64,000 nucleotides of DNA, from positions 248,001 through 312,000 of the forward strand of contig NZ_BAAAPC010000004.1 of assembly GCF_039530945.1 (NCBI RefSeq), in the 5' to 3' direction. The notes beneath the pieces were generated by a model that saw nothing but the letters and a program-made list of their open reading frames with translations, had not been told where the DNA came from and ran no database searches. The translations under genes and the position numbers were made by a program. Source of the stretch: Nocardiopsis_C rhodophaea. GTDB lineage: Bacteria; Actinomycetota; Actinomycetes; Streptosporangiales; Streptosporangiaceae. Positions within the stretch are counted from its first letter, which is position 1, and each line of letters begins with the position of its first letter. Below are positions 32,457 through 40,983 of this stretch, piece after piece.

Positions 32457-33575
32457 TCAAGCCACGTCGGCGGCGTTGCTCAACCACTTTCCGGCCTCCA
32501 GCGCCTGACGGATAGCCGCGTCACGGGTCTCGCGGATGGACTGGAGCTCTTCTCCACTCTGCAGGTGGTCGCCTCCAGGGAAGTCGGCGGTAGCTTCGGC
32601 GAGGAGGTCACCGTACTCGTCGTTCCTGGCTATGTTGGCCTCAATTTGTTCCCACTCGCGTTGGGCAGCGACGGCTCGGTCGATCTTGCGAACGTAGTCC
32701 TCGATCGCCTCGACCCGGCTGCTGATTGCTTCTCGTGAGGAATTGATTGCGTCATGCTGCGGCTGTAGGGACGAACGGACGGTGTCGGACACGGCCGCGT
32801 TGAAACGTTTGTTCAGGTCCGTGCGCAGGCGGGTCTGTTTGAGGAGGACTCGGGCCAGCCGCCATTCCTGATCACGGAGGACCATGTCGGCATGCTGTCC
32901 GTCGAAACCATCCCCGAGCGCTGAAGCGGCAGGCCGAACGCGCTGGCGGGCCCGTTGTACTCTCTGCAAGAAGCGGATTTCCTCGTCGCCGAGGTCTGCC
33001 GGAATGATGTATTGGCCCTGGTAATGGTGAGCGGCTTGTTCAGGATCGATCTTTCTGGCCTTACCGCCCGTGGTGTCCTGGCTTGGGTCGCTGAAGAGCG
33101 TTGCGAAGGTGAAGAGCAGACCGAGTAGGGCGGTGGCCCCCGTGAGCAGCCAACTTACCCCTGTATCCCCGAGCGCTTCGACAACAGTGATCAAAGTGGC
33201 CGCGAGCACGATGGACAGGAGGCCGATCCAGCACCCTCCCGCTCGGAATGCCATGACGATACCGCCGAGCACAAGCAGTGCGAAGATCCCCATGATCAGG
33301 GGCATGATTATTGTGGTGAGCCACAGCACCCCTCCGCTGAGCAGGCCAGTGAGGATCAATAGGGCGACGGCGAGGGCGACCTTGCCTCCATTGGAGAGGG
33401 GCTCGCGCTCTTTCTGCTCGGTGGGGAGAGAGCTTTTGCGTCCTGGGGTTTCATTAGAGGAGAGTAACTTGCTTGTGTCCGATGACAGGGCGGTAATAGC
33501 CTCATTGGGGAGGTCCGGGTGGAATGCCGGAAGAGCTCTCTGCGGGGGGTTCTTGTCGTTTTCTTTTGTCGTCAA
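32457..33575 (-). CDS. Four-helix membrane protein with C-terminal coiled coil
   Basis: This is a 372-residue protein of unknown function. A polar N-terminus of about 60 residues precedes four membrane segments (about residues 65-88, 90-110, 114-134 and 139-161). After them comes a long soluble domain rich in charged heptads (residues about 195-340) predicted as coiled coil, with runs such as SSREAISSRVEAIEDYVRKI. The start is TTG at 33575 with GAGGA five bases upstream. The base composition is less GC-rich than that of the neighbours, and with the nearby orphan gene and IS relic this suggests acquired DNA. A role in membrane-associated sensing or defence is possible but unsupported. Confidence 0.65.
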   Translation of the reverse strand: MTTKENDKNPPQRALPAFHPDLPNEAITALSSDTSKLLSSNETPGRKSSLPTEQKEREPLSNGGKVALAVALLILTGLLSGGVLWLTTIIMPLIMGIFALLVLGGIVMAFRAGGCWIGLLSIVLAATLITVVEALGDTGVSWLLTGATALLGLLFTFATLFSDPSQDTTGGKARKIDPEQAAHHYQGQYIIPADLGDEEIRFLQRVQRARQRVRPAASALGDGFDGQHADMVLRDQEWRLARVLLKQTRLRTDLNKRFNAAVSDTVRSSLQPQHDAINSSREAISSRVEAIEDYVRKIDRAVAAQREWEQIEANIARNDEYGDLLAEATADFPGGDHLQSGEELQSIRETRDAAIRQALEAGKWLSNAADVA

Positions 33576-33859
33576 AGTGGTCCTCGGTTGCCTTGGGGAA
33601 TAGGTTCGAGGTCGGAGGCTCCCCGAACTTGGAACACTTTCTGGCTAGTGGGTGCCCCCAAGACTAGCCCGCTCTGGTCAGGGGCGAGCGGCCAGCTAGG
33701 CCCTCTTGTCTTGACTGAAGACACCGTCGGCCCTGGGCTGAATACACCGGAACCGGTGAGGACGTCCCCTGCTGCCACACGGTGCAGCAGAACGCCGACG
33801 AACTTGAGACCAAGCGCACCGCCGTGTACGGGTAGCGGGGGAGAGGCGGCATCTCTCCC

Positions 33860-34900
33860 TCAGTCGGTGAGTAACCGCCATGCGGTCAGGGCGAGACCGG
33901 CCCGTATCAGTCCGGTGGGTTCGGTGAGTTCGATGCCCAGGGTCTTTGCGATCTGTTCGAGTCGGCGGGCGACGCTGCTGTGGTGCAGGTGGAGGAGGTC
34001 GGCGGCCCGGCGTAGGGAGCCGGTGGCGCAGTAGGCGTCCAGAGTTTCCAGATCCTCTGGGTTGTCGGCGATTCGGGCGATCGCGGTCACGTCGGCGTTG
34101 TCTCGCGCGGTGTCCTGGGGTAGCTGCGCGAGCAGCGCCAATGCCCCCAGGTTGTCGTAGTGGACGACAGGTCGGCGTGGGGTGGTGAAGCGGAGGGCGG
34201 TGCGCGCTTCATGCCAGGACCGGTGGGGGCTGTCGGCGGCGCCGATGCCCGCGCGTACGCCTTCCGGAAATCGGGCCCGGTCGACGGTGGTCGCCAGGAT
34301 GACGCCCACGTCGGCGAGCGGCGCCGCCTTCACTGGGCGGGCTGGGCAGACCAGGCCGCCGACCTGGTCGAGCGGAAGCCGCGACCGTACCGCGACAACG
34401 TGGACCGGCAGGTCGGCGGCGAACCCCAGGAGCCGTAGCGCCCGAGCTCGGGCCGCTTCGTCGCTGTCGGAGCTGATCACTAGTTCGACGAGGGCGGGGT
34501 CGGCCATCGTGGTGCGGGCCGGGCCGTACCGCTCGACGACCGCCGCGGCGGCGATGGAGAGCCGGTCCAGCAGCAGCTCGTCGAGGTCGAACGAGCCGGA
34601 CGCCGCGGGGCGTTCCAGCCACACCGTGCCGATCTCCTCCTCATCGAGTGTGATCGGCGTCGTGGCGGCCGTGAGTGGCGGCGGGGCGGACGTTTCCCTG
34701 CCATCCGGCGAGACGCGGATCGCCCGCCCCGCGCCGTGGAGCCGGATCCCGGCCACGCACTCGGCCAGGCCAGCCGAGGCACGGGCGAGTGCCGGGAGAT
34801 CCACCCGTCGGCGCATCAGTGTGTCGTAGAACATGACGACGCGGATCGCGCCTTCTGCGTGCGAATCCAGGTGCGACAGCCGTAGGGCCAGTGCCTCCAT
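33860..34900 (-). CDS. PucR/CdaR-type transcriptional regulator
   Basis: This 346-residue regulator has the C-terminal PucR helix-turn-helix: LETLDAYCATGSLRRAADLL followed by HLHHSSVARRLEQIAKTLGI (about residues 285-330). Before it, a GGDEF-like or PucR middle domain (about 140-270) contains VRAGIGAADSPHRSWHEARTA. The N-terminal half resembles a GAF-like sensory region. Proteins of this type usually activate adjacent catabolic genes. It is divergently transcribed from an esterase gene and a cupin gene with about 96 bp between the starts, so control of that pair is likely. The ligand is unknown. Confidence 0.85.
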   Translation of the reverse strand: MEALALRLSHLDSHAEGAIRVVMFYDTLMRRRVDLPALARASAGLAECVAGIRLHGAGRAIRVSPDGRETSAPPPLTAATTPITLDEEEIGTVWLERPAASGSFDLDELLLDRLSIAAAAVVERYGPARTTMADPALVELVISSDSDEAARARALRLLGFAADLPVHVVAVRSRLPLDQVGGLVCPARPVKAAPLADVGVILATTVDRARFPEGVRAGIGAADSPHRSWHEARTALRFTTPRRPVVHYDNLGALALLAQLPQDTARDNADVTAIARIADNPEDLETLDAYCATGSLRRAADLLHLHHSSVARRLEQIAKTLGIELTEPTGLIRAGLALTAWRLLTD

Positions 34901-34996
34901 GACGGAGAGGATATGCGCCGATCGGTGCGCGATTTAGCCAGAACCCCCGACGTTTGGCGGGTGATCCCGGAAATGGCGACCGGCAGGATGGCCCAC

Positions 34997-35893
34997 ATGG
35001 ATCCCGAACTGGAAGCTTTCGTCCCGCTGTTCCCCCCTGCCGACCTGACCAACCCCGTCACCGCGCGCAAGAACCTCGCCGAGCTCGCCGGCGGGGCGCC
35101 GGCACCGGACACCACGGGAATGAGAATCGAGGACCGCACCGTGCCCTCCGATCCGGACGTGGTGGTGCGGATCTATCGCCCGCACCGGGCACAGGGCGCC
35201 ATCGTCTGGCTGCACGGCGGCGGATTTGTCATGGGTGACCTGGACACCGAGCACCCGTGGGCCGCCCGGGTGGCGCACGACTCCGGCTCGATGGTGATCT
35301 CGGTCGGCTACCGCGTGGCCCCCGAGCATCGGTTCCCGGCCGCCCTGGACGATGCCTACGCCGTGCTGACCTGGGCCGCCGAGCACGCGGCCGATCTCGG
35401 CGTCGACCCATCCCGCGTCGCGGTCGGAGGTCACAGCGCCGGCGCGGGGATCGCGGCGGCCGTGGCGCTGCGGGCCCGTGACCAGCAGGGTCCGCCGATT
35501 CGCTGCCAACTGCTCAACCAGCCCGAGCTCGACGACCGTCAGGAGACATGGTCGGCACGGAATTTCACCCATACGCCCTGGATGACCCGCGACAAACTCG
35601 CCGCAACGTGGCGGCACTACCTGGGCTCCGCGCCCGCCACACCCTACGCCGCCCCCGCGCGAGCCACCGACCTGTCCGGCCTGCCACCGGCCTACATCGC
35701 CACCGCGGAGTTCGACCCGCTCCGCGACGAAGGCATCGAGTACGGGCTGCGCCTGCTGCGGGCGGGTGTGCCGGTCGAACTCCACCAGTGGCCCGGCACG
35801 TTCCACGGCTCGCAGGCGATCTTGTCCGCCGAGGTGTCGCAGCGGCAGATCGCCGAGCTTGGCGCGGCCCTGCACCGTGCCTTGGCCGAGTGA
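34997..35893 (+). CDS. Alpha/beta hydrolase, hormone-sensitive-lipase (HSL) family esterase
   Basis: This 298-residue hydrolase belongs to the HSL branch. HGGGFVMGD (oxyanion hole) is at about residues 73-81, VGGHSAGAGIA holds the nucleophile Ser in G-H-S-A-G at about residue 145, EFDPLRDEG supplies the Asp and GTFHGS the His. It would cleave short-chain carboxylic esters. I prefer ATG 34997 (AGGA eight bases upstream) over ATG 34973 and 34913. It lies opposite the PucR regulator and is followed by the cupin gene after 87 bp, suggesting a small inducible ester-degradation unit. Cytoplasmic, with no signal peptide. Confidence 0.9.
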   Translation: MDPELEAFVPLFPPADLTNPVTARKNLAELAGGAPAPDTTGMRIEDRTVPSDPDVVVRIYRPHRAQGAIVWLHGGGFVMGDLDTEHPWAARVAHDSGSMVISVGYRVAPEHRFPAALDDAYAVLTWAAEHAADLGVDPSRVAVGGHSAGAGIAAAVALRARDQQGPPIRCQLLNQPELDDRQETWSARNFTHTPWMTRDKLAATWRHYLGSAPATPYAAPARATDLSGLPPAYIATAEFDPLRDEGIEYGLRLLRAGVPVELHQWPGTFHGSQAILSAEVSQRQIAELGAALHRALAE

Positions 35894-35980
35894 AGTGGTC
35901 GCGGCCGAAACGGCCGATCACGTTCGGGCCTCAACCACAACCCACCAGATGAATGACCACCGAGGGAAGGACGTCTCGAC

Positions 35981-36373
35981 ATGCCTATGACTCCGATCGA
36001 CCTCTTCACGTCCGCTATCCACCTGCACCAAGACGGCCAGGTGAACGCCGAGCAGCAGACGATGGGCTCCGAGCGCGAGCGGGGCAGCTGGCTGCTAACG
36101 GCCGTTCATGCGGAGACCGACGCCGACGTTCACGGCGACCACTGGGAAGTCCACCCCGACGCGGATGAATTCGTCTCCTGCCTCTCCGGCGCAATACGCC
36201 TCATCCTCCGTCCGGAACAGCTGGGAGACGAGGAGGAAGTCAAGCTGACGGCTGGAACCGCAGCCATCGTGCCGAGCGGGCGATGGCACCGCATCGCACT
36301 CGACGCCCCCGGCGACATCATGGCCGTCACCCTGCCACGTGGCAGCCGTCTGGAGAAGCGGACTGATGCCTGA
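35981..36373 (+). CDS. Cupin-domain protein
   Basis: This 130-residue single-domain cupin has metal-ligand candidates in HGDHWEVHPDADEF (about residues 47-60) and in PSGRWHRIALDAPGD (about 98-112), the two classical cupin motifs. GGGAAGG lies upstream of the ATG. It may bind a metal and a small molecule, as an isomerase, dioxygenase or sensor; the sequence alone does not decide. It is next to the esterase gene in the same direction and probably shares its control by the PucR protein. Confidence 0.8.
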   Translation: MPMTPIDLFTSAIHLHQDGQVNAEQQTMGSERERGSWLLTAVHAETDADVHGDHWEVHPDADEFVSCLSGAIRLILRPEQLGDEEEVKLTAGTAAIVPSGRWHRIALDAPGDIMAVTLPRGSRLEKRTDA

Positions 36374-36399
36374 GGGCAAAAGGGTTGGAGATGGGCGAC

Positions 36400-37130
36400 A
36401 CGGCAGCGTAGTTGCACGGCACGCGATCCACCGCCTGCGCCCCCGTTGGTGGGGTGGCAGCCGTTGTGCATATTCCACACGCCGATCGCGGCTGCGGGTT
36501 CGTCCTCGCTCGTGGGCTCCCTGGTGTAGAGAATCCCCTGTGCCAGGATGCGCTGGTAGCGCTCCACCTTCGCGTTGTGCCCCGGCGTACTCGGATTGAT
36601 CGTCCGGTGGCAGGTCTGTTTGCCAAGGATCAGCGCGGAGTCGCCAGACCAATAGCACGCACCGTTGTCCGTCACCACGCGGTGGATGCGGGTGATGACG
36701 CGCACGGCAAACGACACCTTGGCCCGAGCGGGATACGCCGCCGCGGCGGCGTATCCCGCTCGGGCGCCAGCGGTACGGTGGAGGCGAAGTGCGAGAAGCC
36801 GTCGGCGATGGAGTACGGCTAGACGTAGCCGCACTTTGCGCCAGCAGGCTTCGCTCGGCCCATGCCCTTGGCTTGTTCGCTGCCGCGGCCGTGGACGCTC
36901 CAGCCGCCATCGGGGATCCGGCCCACCTTATTTCGCTCGCACACGTCAGCGGGCGTGGTGTTCGGGCTCCTGTGGGGGGTCGAGGATCGGTCGGCCACTC
37001 CCATTTCCCCGTAGCGGTGGTAGCGATTGACCGAGTCCGAGGCTCATACCCGTAAGATCTCCATCTCGGCCGCGACCTTCGCAATCGGTCGGGGAAGCGG
37101 CATCGCTCGACCAGCCGCCGTCAGCCTTTA
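36400..37130 (-). pseudogene. Decayed IS481-family transposase
   Basis: Pieces of one transposase appear in order on the minus strand in different frames. An N-terminal HTH part (PIAKVAAEMEI) lies near 37085-37050. VNRYHRYGEMGVADRSSTPH and RSPNTT are at about 37035-36965. NKVGRIPDGGWSVHGRGSEQ is at about 36930-36870, followed by an in-frame stop. ADGFSHFASTVPLA is at about 36815-36770. The integrase-core segment RIHRVVTDNGACYW and NPSTPGHNAKVERYQRILAQ run from about 36690 to 36540, and the C-terminal VWNMHNGCHPTNGG ends near 36440. At least three frame changes plus the stop make it non-functional. This is an old insertion between the cupin and SDR genes. Confidence 0.85.
36722..36765. repeat. 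Perfect 44-bp palindrome inside the transposase relic
   Basis: Both 22-base arms are exactly complementary with no loop (arms begin GCCCGAGCGGGATACGCC). One frame of the transposase enters from the upstream side and a different frame leaves on the other. The palindrome therefore coincides with a frameshift in the region normally coding for the segment before the catalytic RVVTDNG. It may have formed by templated repair of a near-palindrome, or may be a replication-slippage product. Confidence 0.85.
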
Positions 37131-37164
37131 GGACTTTTAGGACTGAGCGGGGTTTTGCCGCGGG

Positions 37165-38148
37165 TCACTTCGGCCCCCTCGCGTTCCAAACCGAGCGGAC
37201 ACCGGTGAGGCTGGTCGACACCCGCCACAGACGCTCGGCACTCTCACGGTCGAGCGCGTAGTTCCGGACGCCGCCGTCATCCATCGATCCATCGGGCGCG
37301 GCGAGCGGGGCGATGTCGCAGTTCTCGCAGTAGAGGCCGCCGCGACCATCCAGAGTCCGCGACGTCGCGGCCCACAGGCCCGTGGCCGCCCCTTGGCTCC
37401 GTGTCTTGAAGCCGCGACCGATGATGTGGCCGTCGGTGTCGATCCAGCCGAGCTCGACCTGCTCGGCGCGAGTCAAATCCCGCTGCAACTCGGTGAGGAT
37501 GGGCCCGGGGTGCAACGAGAACGCCCTGACTCCATCCGACCGACCGAGCTCGTCCAGGTGCGCGGCGAAAAGCACGTTGGCGGTTTTCGACTGCCCATAG
37601 GCCACCCACTTGTCGTAGCCGGAGTCGAAGTGCGGGTCGTCCCAGCGAATGTCGGACAGGTGGTGACCGGCCGAGGAGTAGCAGACCACCCGCGCCCCAC
37701 CGCCGCGCGCAAGCAAGGGAACGAGCAAGTTGAGCAGAACGAAATGGCCGAGATGGTTGATCGCGAACTGACTCTCCCAGCCAGGCCCGACTCGGCGCTC
37801 TGGGGAGGCCATTACGCCCGCGGCGGCAACGACGAGATCCAGTTTCGCTTCGGCGTCCAGTAGCTGTTCGCACGCACGATGAACGCTGGTGAGGTCGGCG
37901 AGGTCCATCGGGACGATCGTGCACTCGACGTCGATGAGCCTGTTCCGAGCGAGTCGCGGCCGCCGAGCCGGAACGATGACGCGTGCGCCTGCCTGGGCCA
38001 AGGCCCGGGTGGTCTCCAAGCCAAGGCCCGAATACCCGCCCGTCACCAAGGCCGTCGTTCCGTGAAGGTCGATGTCCGCCATCACCTGCTCGGCCGTGGA
38101 TGCAGCCGTGAAGCCCGACTGCACCGGCATCTGCTGCAAATGTGCCAT
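37165..38148 (-). CDS. Short-chain dehydrogenase/reductase (retinol-dehydrogenase-like)
   Basis: This is a 327-residue SDR of the extended WWOX/retinol-dehydrogenase-like style. The cofactor motif TGGYSGLGLETTRAL (about residues 36-50), the AGVM segment with INHLGHFVLLNLL, the catalytic Ser in CYSSAGHH and the YGQSKTAN motif with Tyr and Lys are all present. Substrate unknown. ATG 38148 is chosen because it sits just downstream of a MerR-type promoter. The gene is divergent from a MerR regulator with only 55 bp between the starts, so expression is probably activated by that protein. An IS relic lies just downstream. Confidence 0.9.
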   Translation of the reverse strand: MAHLQQMPVQSGFTAASTAEQVMADIDLHGTTALVTGGYSGLGLETTRALAQAGARVIVPARRPRLARNRLIDVECTIVPMDLADLTSVHRACEQLLDAEAKLDLVVAAAGVMASPERRVGPGWESQFAINHLGHFVLLNLLVPLLARGGGARVVCYSSAGHHLSDIRWDDPHFDSGYDKWVAYGQSKTANVLFAAHLDELGRSDGVRAFSLHPGPILTELQRDLTRAEQVELGWIDTDGHIIGRGFKTRSQGAATGLWAATSRTLDGRGGLYCENCDIAPLAAPDGSMDDGGVRNYALDRESAERLWRVSTSLTGVRSVWNARGPK

Positions 38149-38162
38149 GCACCGGACGCTAG

Positions 38163-38184
38163 GATCTAGAGCGCACTCTAGATC
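38163..38184. promoter_or_regulatory. MerR operator between SDR and MerR genes
   Basis: A perfect inverted repeat GATCTAGAG-CGCA-CTCTAGATC occupies the short divergent region. On the minus strand, TTGATC and TAGCGT flank it 19 bp apart, the over-long promoter spacing typical of MerR-activated genes. The regulator is predicted to untwist this spacer and switch on the SDR gene while controlling itself. Confidence 0.8.
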
Positions 38185-38203
38185 AAGTTGTAGAGGTGTG
38201 ACC

Positions 38204-38632
38204 GTGACCTCCGCGCCAGCCACCAGCGGTACCTTCACGATCGGGGAGGTCGCTGACCGCACCGGCCTGAGCGTGCACGCACTGCGGTACTACGAGAAGC
38301 AGAATTTGCTGATCGGCCCCGTGCAGCGCACAGCCGGAGGTCGGCGAACCTACACAGCAGTCGATGTGGACTGGCTGATGATCTGCGTCAAACTCCGCGA
38401 ATCCGGAATGCCGGTGGCGGAGCTGAAAAGATTCGCCGAGCTCGTCCGCCAGGGTCCCGGCAACGAAGAGCAGAGACTCCAGCTTCTGGACACCCATCGT
38501 CGACGCGTCGAGGCGCAGATCAACGCGCTCGAAGAGTGCCGATCGTTGATCGAATGGAAGGTCGGTGTCTATACCGGGCACCTCCGCGCTGGTGAGGCCG
38601 AGGGTCTGTGGGATCCAACACGTCACGGCTGA
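38204..38632 (+). CDS. MerR-family transcriptional regulator
   Basis: This 142-residue regulator has the MerR winged helix-turn-helix: FTIGEVADRTGLSVHALRYY (about residues 10-29) and RTAGGRRTYTAVDVDWL (wing). A dimerisation coiled coil follows (about 80-120, ending ALEECRSLIEWKV). It lacks the Cys ligands of metal-sensing members, so it belongs to the small-molecule type found next to oxidoreductases. GTG 38204 has AGAGG seven bases upstream. The shared palindrome with the SDR promoter strongly supports a regulator-target pair. Confidence 0.92.
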   Translation: MTSAPATSGTFTIGEVADRTGLSVHALRYYEKQNLLIGPVQRTAGGRRTYTAVDVDWLMICVKLRESGMPVAELKRFAELVRQGPGNEEQRLQLLDTHRRRVEAQINALEECRSLIEWKVGVYTGHLRAGEAEGLWDPTRHG

Positions 38633-38800
38633 GACCAACGCGCTTCTCCGCGAGGCACGTCATCAACGCCCCGTCTCACGTACCTACGCTGGGGCCCTAC
38701 ACCCCGTCCACAACATCCACAACGACGCGCCGCCAGGTTTTGTGGGCTCCGACCCCCAAGCGCGCGGGGCGCCTGAGCGGCCAGGGCAGCATCGGGGGCA

Positions 38801-38855
38801 GGTAAGACCGCACGGCGGCCCAGCCGCGCCGCGGCTACTCGCGCTCGGTCTTACC
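38801..38855. terminator. Hairpin at the end of the siderophore operon
   Basis: GGTAAGACCG (38801-38810) and CGGTCTTACC (38846-38855) form a 10-bp outer stem with further GC-rich pairing inside. The stop codon of the double permease gene (38851-38853) lies within the stem. It lacks a T-run but is well placed to end the minus-strand operon. The preceding 38633-38800 shows nothing else. Confidence 0.55.
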
Positions 38856-40983
38856 CCGTGGCCCGGCTGATGCGGGTGCGCCAGAGGAGCCAGATGAAGT
38901 AGGGCGTGCCGACGAGGGCGGTGAGGAGCCCGGCGGGGATCTGGGCGGGGGCGATGACGGTGCGTCCGATGGTGTCGGCGAGGGAGACGATCAGCGCGCC
39001 GATCAGAGCCGCGACGGGGAGCACACGGCCGTGGCGGGCGCCGACCAGTGCACGGGTGATGTGGGGTGCGACGAGCCCGACGAAGCCGATGACGCCGACG
39101 GCGGAGACAGCGGTGGCGGTGAGCACCGCCGCCGCTCCGAGGGCGACAAGGCGGGTGGCTTCGAGGCGGACCCCGAGGACGCGCGGGGTGTCGTCGTCAA
39201 GCGCCAGGAGGTCGAGCTCGCGGCGGACCAGCACGATGACCGGGGTGGCCACGACGAGGGCGAGCGCCACCGGCAGGATCTGCTCTGACGTGCGGCCGTA
39301 GGTGGAACCGGACAGCCAGGTGAGCGCTTTGGCGGTGTTCCACGGGTCGAAGGCGACGATAAGGAACGTGGTGACGGCGTTGGCGCCCATCCAGGTGCCG
39401 ATGCCGATGAGGATGAGCCGGTCGGAGTTGAGGCTGCCGCGCCAGGACAGTCCGTAGACCAGGGCGAAGGTCAGCAGGGCTGTGGTGGTGGCGACCCCGG
39501 TCATGGTCCACACGCCGACGCTGGGCATGAACGTGATCAGCGCAACCGCGCCGACTCCGGCGCCTGCGGTGATGCCGATGATGCCGGGTTCGGCGAGCGG
39601 GTTGCGGCACACGGCCTGCACGACCGTGCCCGCGACGCCGAGCGCGGCCCCCGAGAGCAGGGCGCCCAGCACACGCGGGTAGCGCTGGTCGAGCACGAAG
39701 GTGAGGGCGGTGCCGGTACGCCCGGAGAGCCAGTTGGCGATGTCGCCGGTCAGGACGAGGGTGTCGCCGAGCAGCATCGCCGCGACCAGAGCGCCCGCGA
39801 CGAGGGCGGTGCAGCCGCACAGAATGGTCAGGTAGCCGCGGGTGGAGCGCAGCGCACCCGCATGTCCGGCGGCCGGCTGCCGGGCGGGGCCGGAGTCGCG
39901 GTGGCGGCGCGCCAGCCAGACGAGCACGATGGCGCCGAGGATGGTGGTGACGACCCCCGTGGGGATGTCGACACCGGCCTGCCCGCCCAGTACGGCGCGC
40001 ACGGCTATGTCGGCGCCGAGGACGATCAGCACCCCGGTGAGAGCGGCGAGCGGGAACAGCAGCCGGTGCCGCCCGAGACCGGGGATACGGGTCGCCACCA
40101 GCCGGGCGATGGCGGGGGCGGCGAGGCCGACAAAGCCGAGCGGCCCGACGAGGGTAACGGAGGCAGCGGAAAGCAGGACGGCGAGCAGGACTGCGGTCAG
40201 GCGGGTGCGGGCGACCGGGACGCCGGTGACGGCGGCGGTGTCGTCACCGAGGCCGAGAATGTCGAGGCGGTGCCCGATAGCCCAGCAGCCCGCGACACCC
40301 AGGACGATCACCGGCAGGAGACGCAGTGTTGCGGAGAGGTCGGTCTGCACGAGGGAGCCGTTGCCCCAGGCGAACAGGCCGTGGGTCTCCTGCTCGTAGA
40401 GCAGCAGGAACAGAAACGTCAGCGACTGCAGCGCCAGCATGATCGCGGTACCGGCGAGGATCAGCCGAGTGGGACCGGTGGCGCCGCCCGCCGACAGCAT
40501 CAGGACGAGGCCCGCGGCGGCGAGCCCGCCGACGAATGCGGTCCCCAGGGCGGCCAACCCGCCGAGGAACCCGGTGCCGGCCATGGACAGGCCGAACGCG
40601 GCGGACAGCACGACGGCCAGATGGGCACCGGCGTTGACCGCGAGCGTGTCGGGCGAGGCGAGCGGGTTGCGGGCCACGGACTGCAGCACCGCCCCCGCGA
40701 CCCCCAGGGCGACGCCGACGACGACGGCGGCGAGCATCCGCGGCAGCCGCGAGGCGATGAGCACGTCCGCGGTCTGGCTGTCACCGTCGCCGAGGAGCAC
40801 CCGCAGCAGATCGCCGACGCCGACGCTGGACGTGCCCTGGGTGACGTGGACTCCGGCGAGCAGCAGCGCGACGATGCCGCATACCAGGTAGACCGCGGTG
40901 GCTGGGATCGGACGTAGTGGCGGCGGCGCCGGGGCGCCCGCGACGGGCGCCCCGGACCGCGGCCGAAGAAGCGCGCGGCTCAC
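38851..40983 (-). CDS. Iron-siderophore ABC transporter, fused double permease (FhuB-like)
   Basis: This 710-residue integral membrane protein is made of two FecCD-type permease domains in tandem (about residues 25-350 and 375-705). Each repeats the same landmarks: VVGVALGVAGAVLQSVARNPLASPD in the first half and LLSGAALGVAGTVVQAVCRN in the second, then GFVGLAAPAIAR and GFVGLVAPHITR contacting the ATPase. About 20 membrane helices are expected. Most actinobacterial importers use two separate permeases, so the FhuB-like fusion makes a single-chain channel. Its GTG start overlaps the stop of the binding-protein gene by four bases. It is the last gene of the iron-box operon. Confidence 0.92.
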   Translation of the reverse strand: MSRALLRPRSGAPVAGAPAPPPLRPIPATAVYLVCGIVALLLAGVHVTQGTSSVGVGDLLRVLLGDGDSQTADVLIASRLPRMLAAVVVGVALGVAGAVLQSVARNPLASPDTLAVNAGAHLAVVLSAAFGLSMAGTGFLGGLAALGTAFVGGLAAAGLVLMLSAGGATGPTRLILAGTAIMLALQSLTFLFLLLYEQETHGLFAWGNGSLVQTDLSATLRLLPVIVLGVAGCWAIGHRLDILGLGDDTAAVTGVPVARTRLTAVLLAVLLSAASVTLVGPLGFVGLAAPAIARLVATRIPGLGRHRLLFPLAALTGVLIVLGADIAVRAVLGGQAGVDIPTGVVTTILGAIVLVWLARRHRDSGPARQPAAGHAGALRSTRGYLTILCGCTALVAGALVAAMLLGDTLVLTGDIANWLSGRTGTALTFVLDQRYPRVLGALLSGAALGVAGTVVQAVCRNPLAEPGIIGITAGAGVGAVALITFMPSVGVWTMTGVATTTALLTFALVYGLSWRGSLNSDRLILIGIGTWMGANAVTTFLIVAFDPWNTAKALTWLSGSTYGRTSEQILPVALALVVATPVIVLVRRELDLLALDDDTPRVLGVRLEATRLVALGAAAVLTATAVSAVGVIGFVGLVAPHITRALVGARHGRVLPVAALIGALIVSLADTIGRTVIAPAQIPAGLLTALVGTPYFIWLLWRTRISRATG

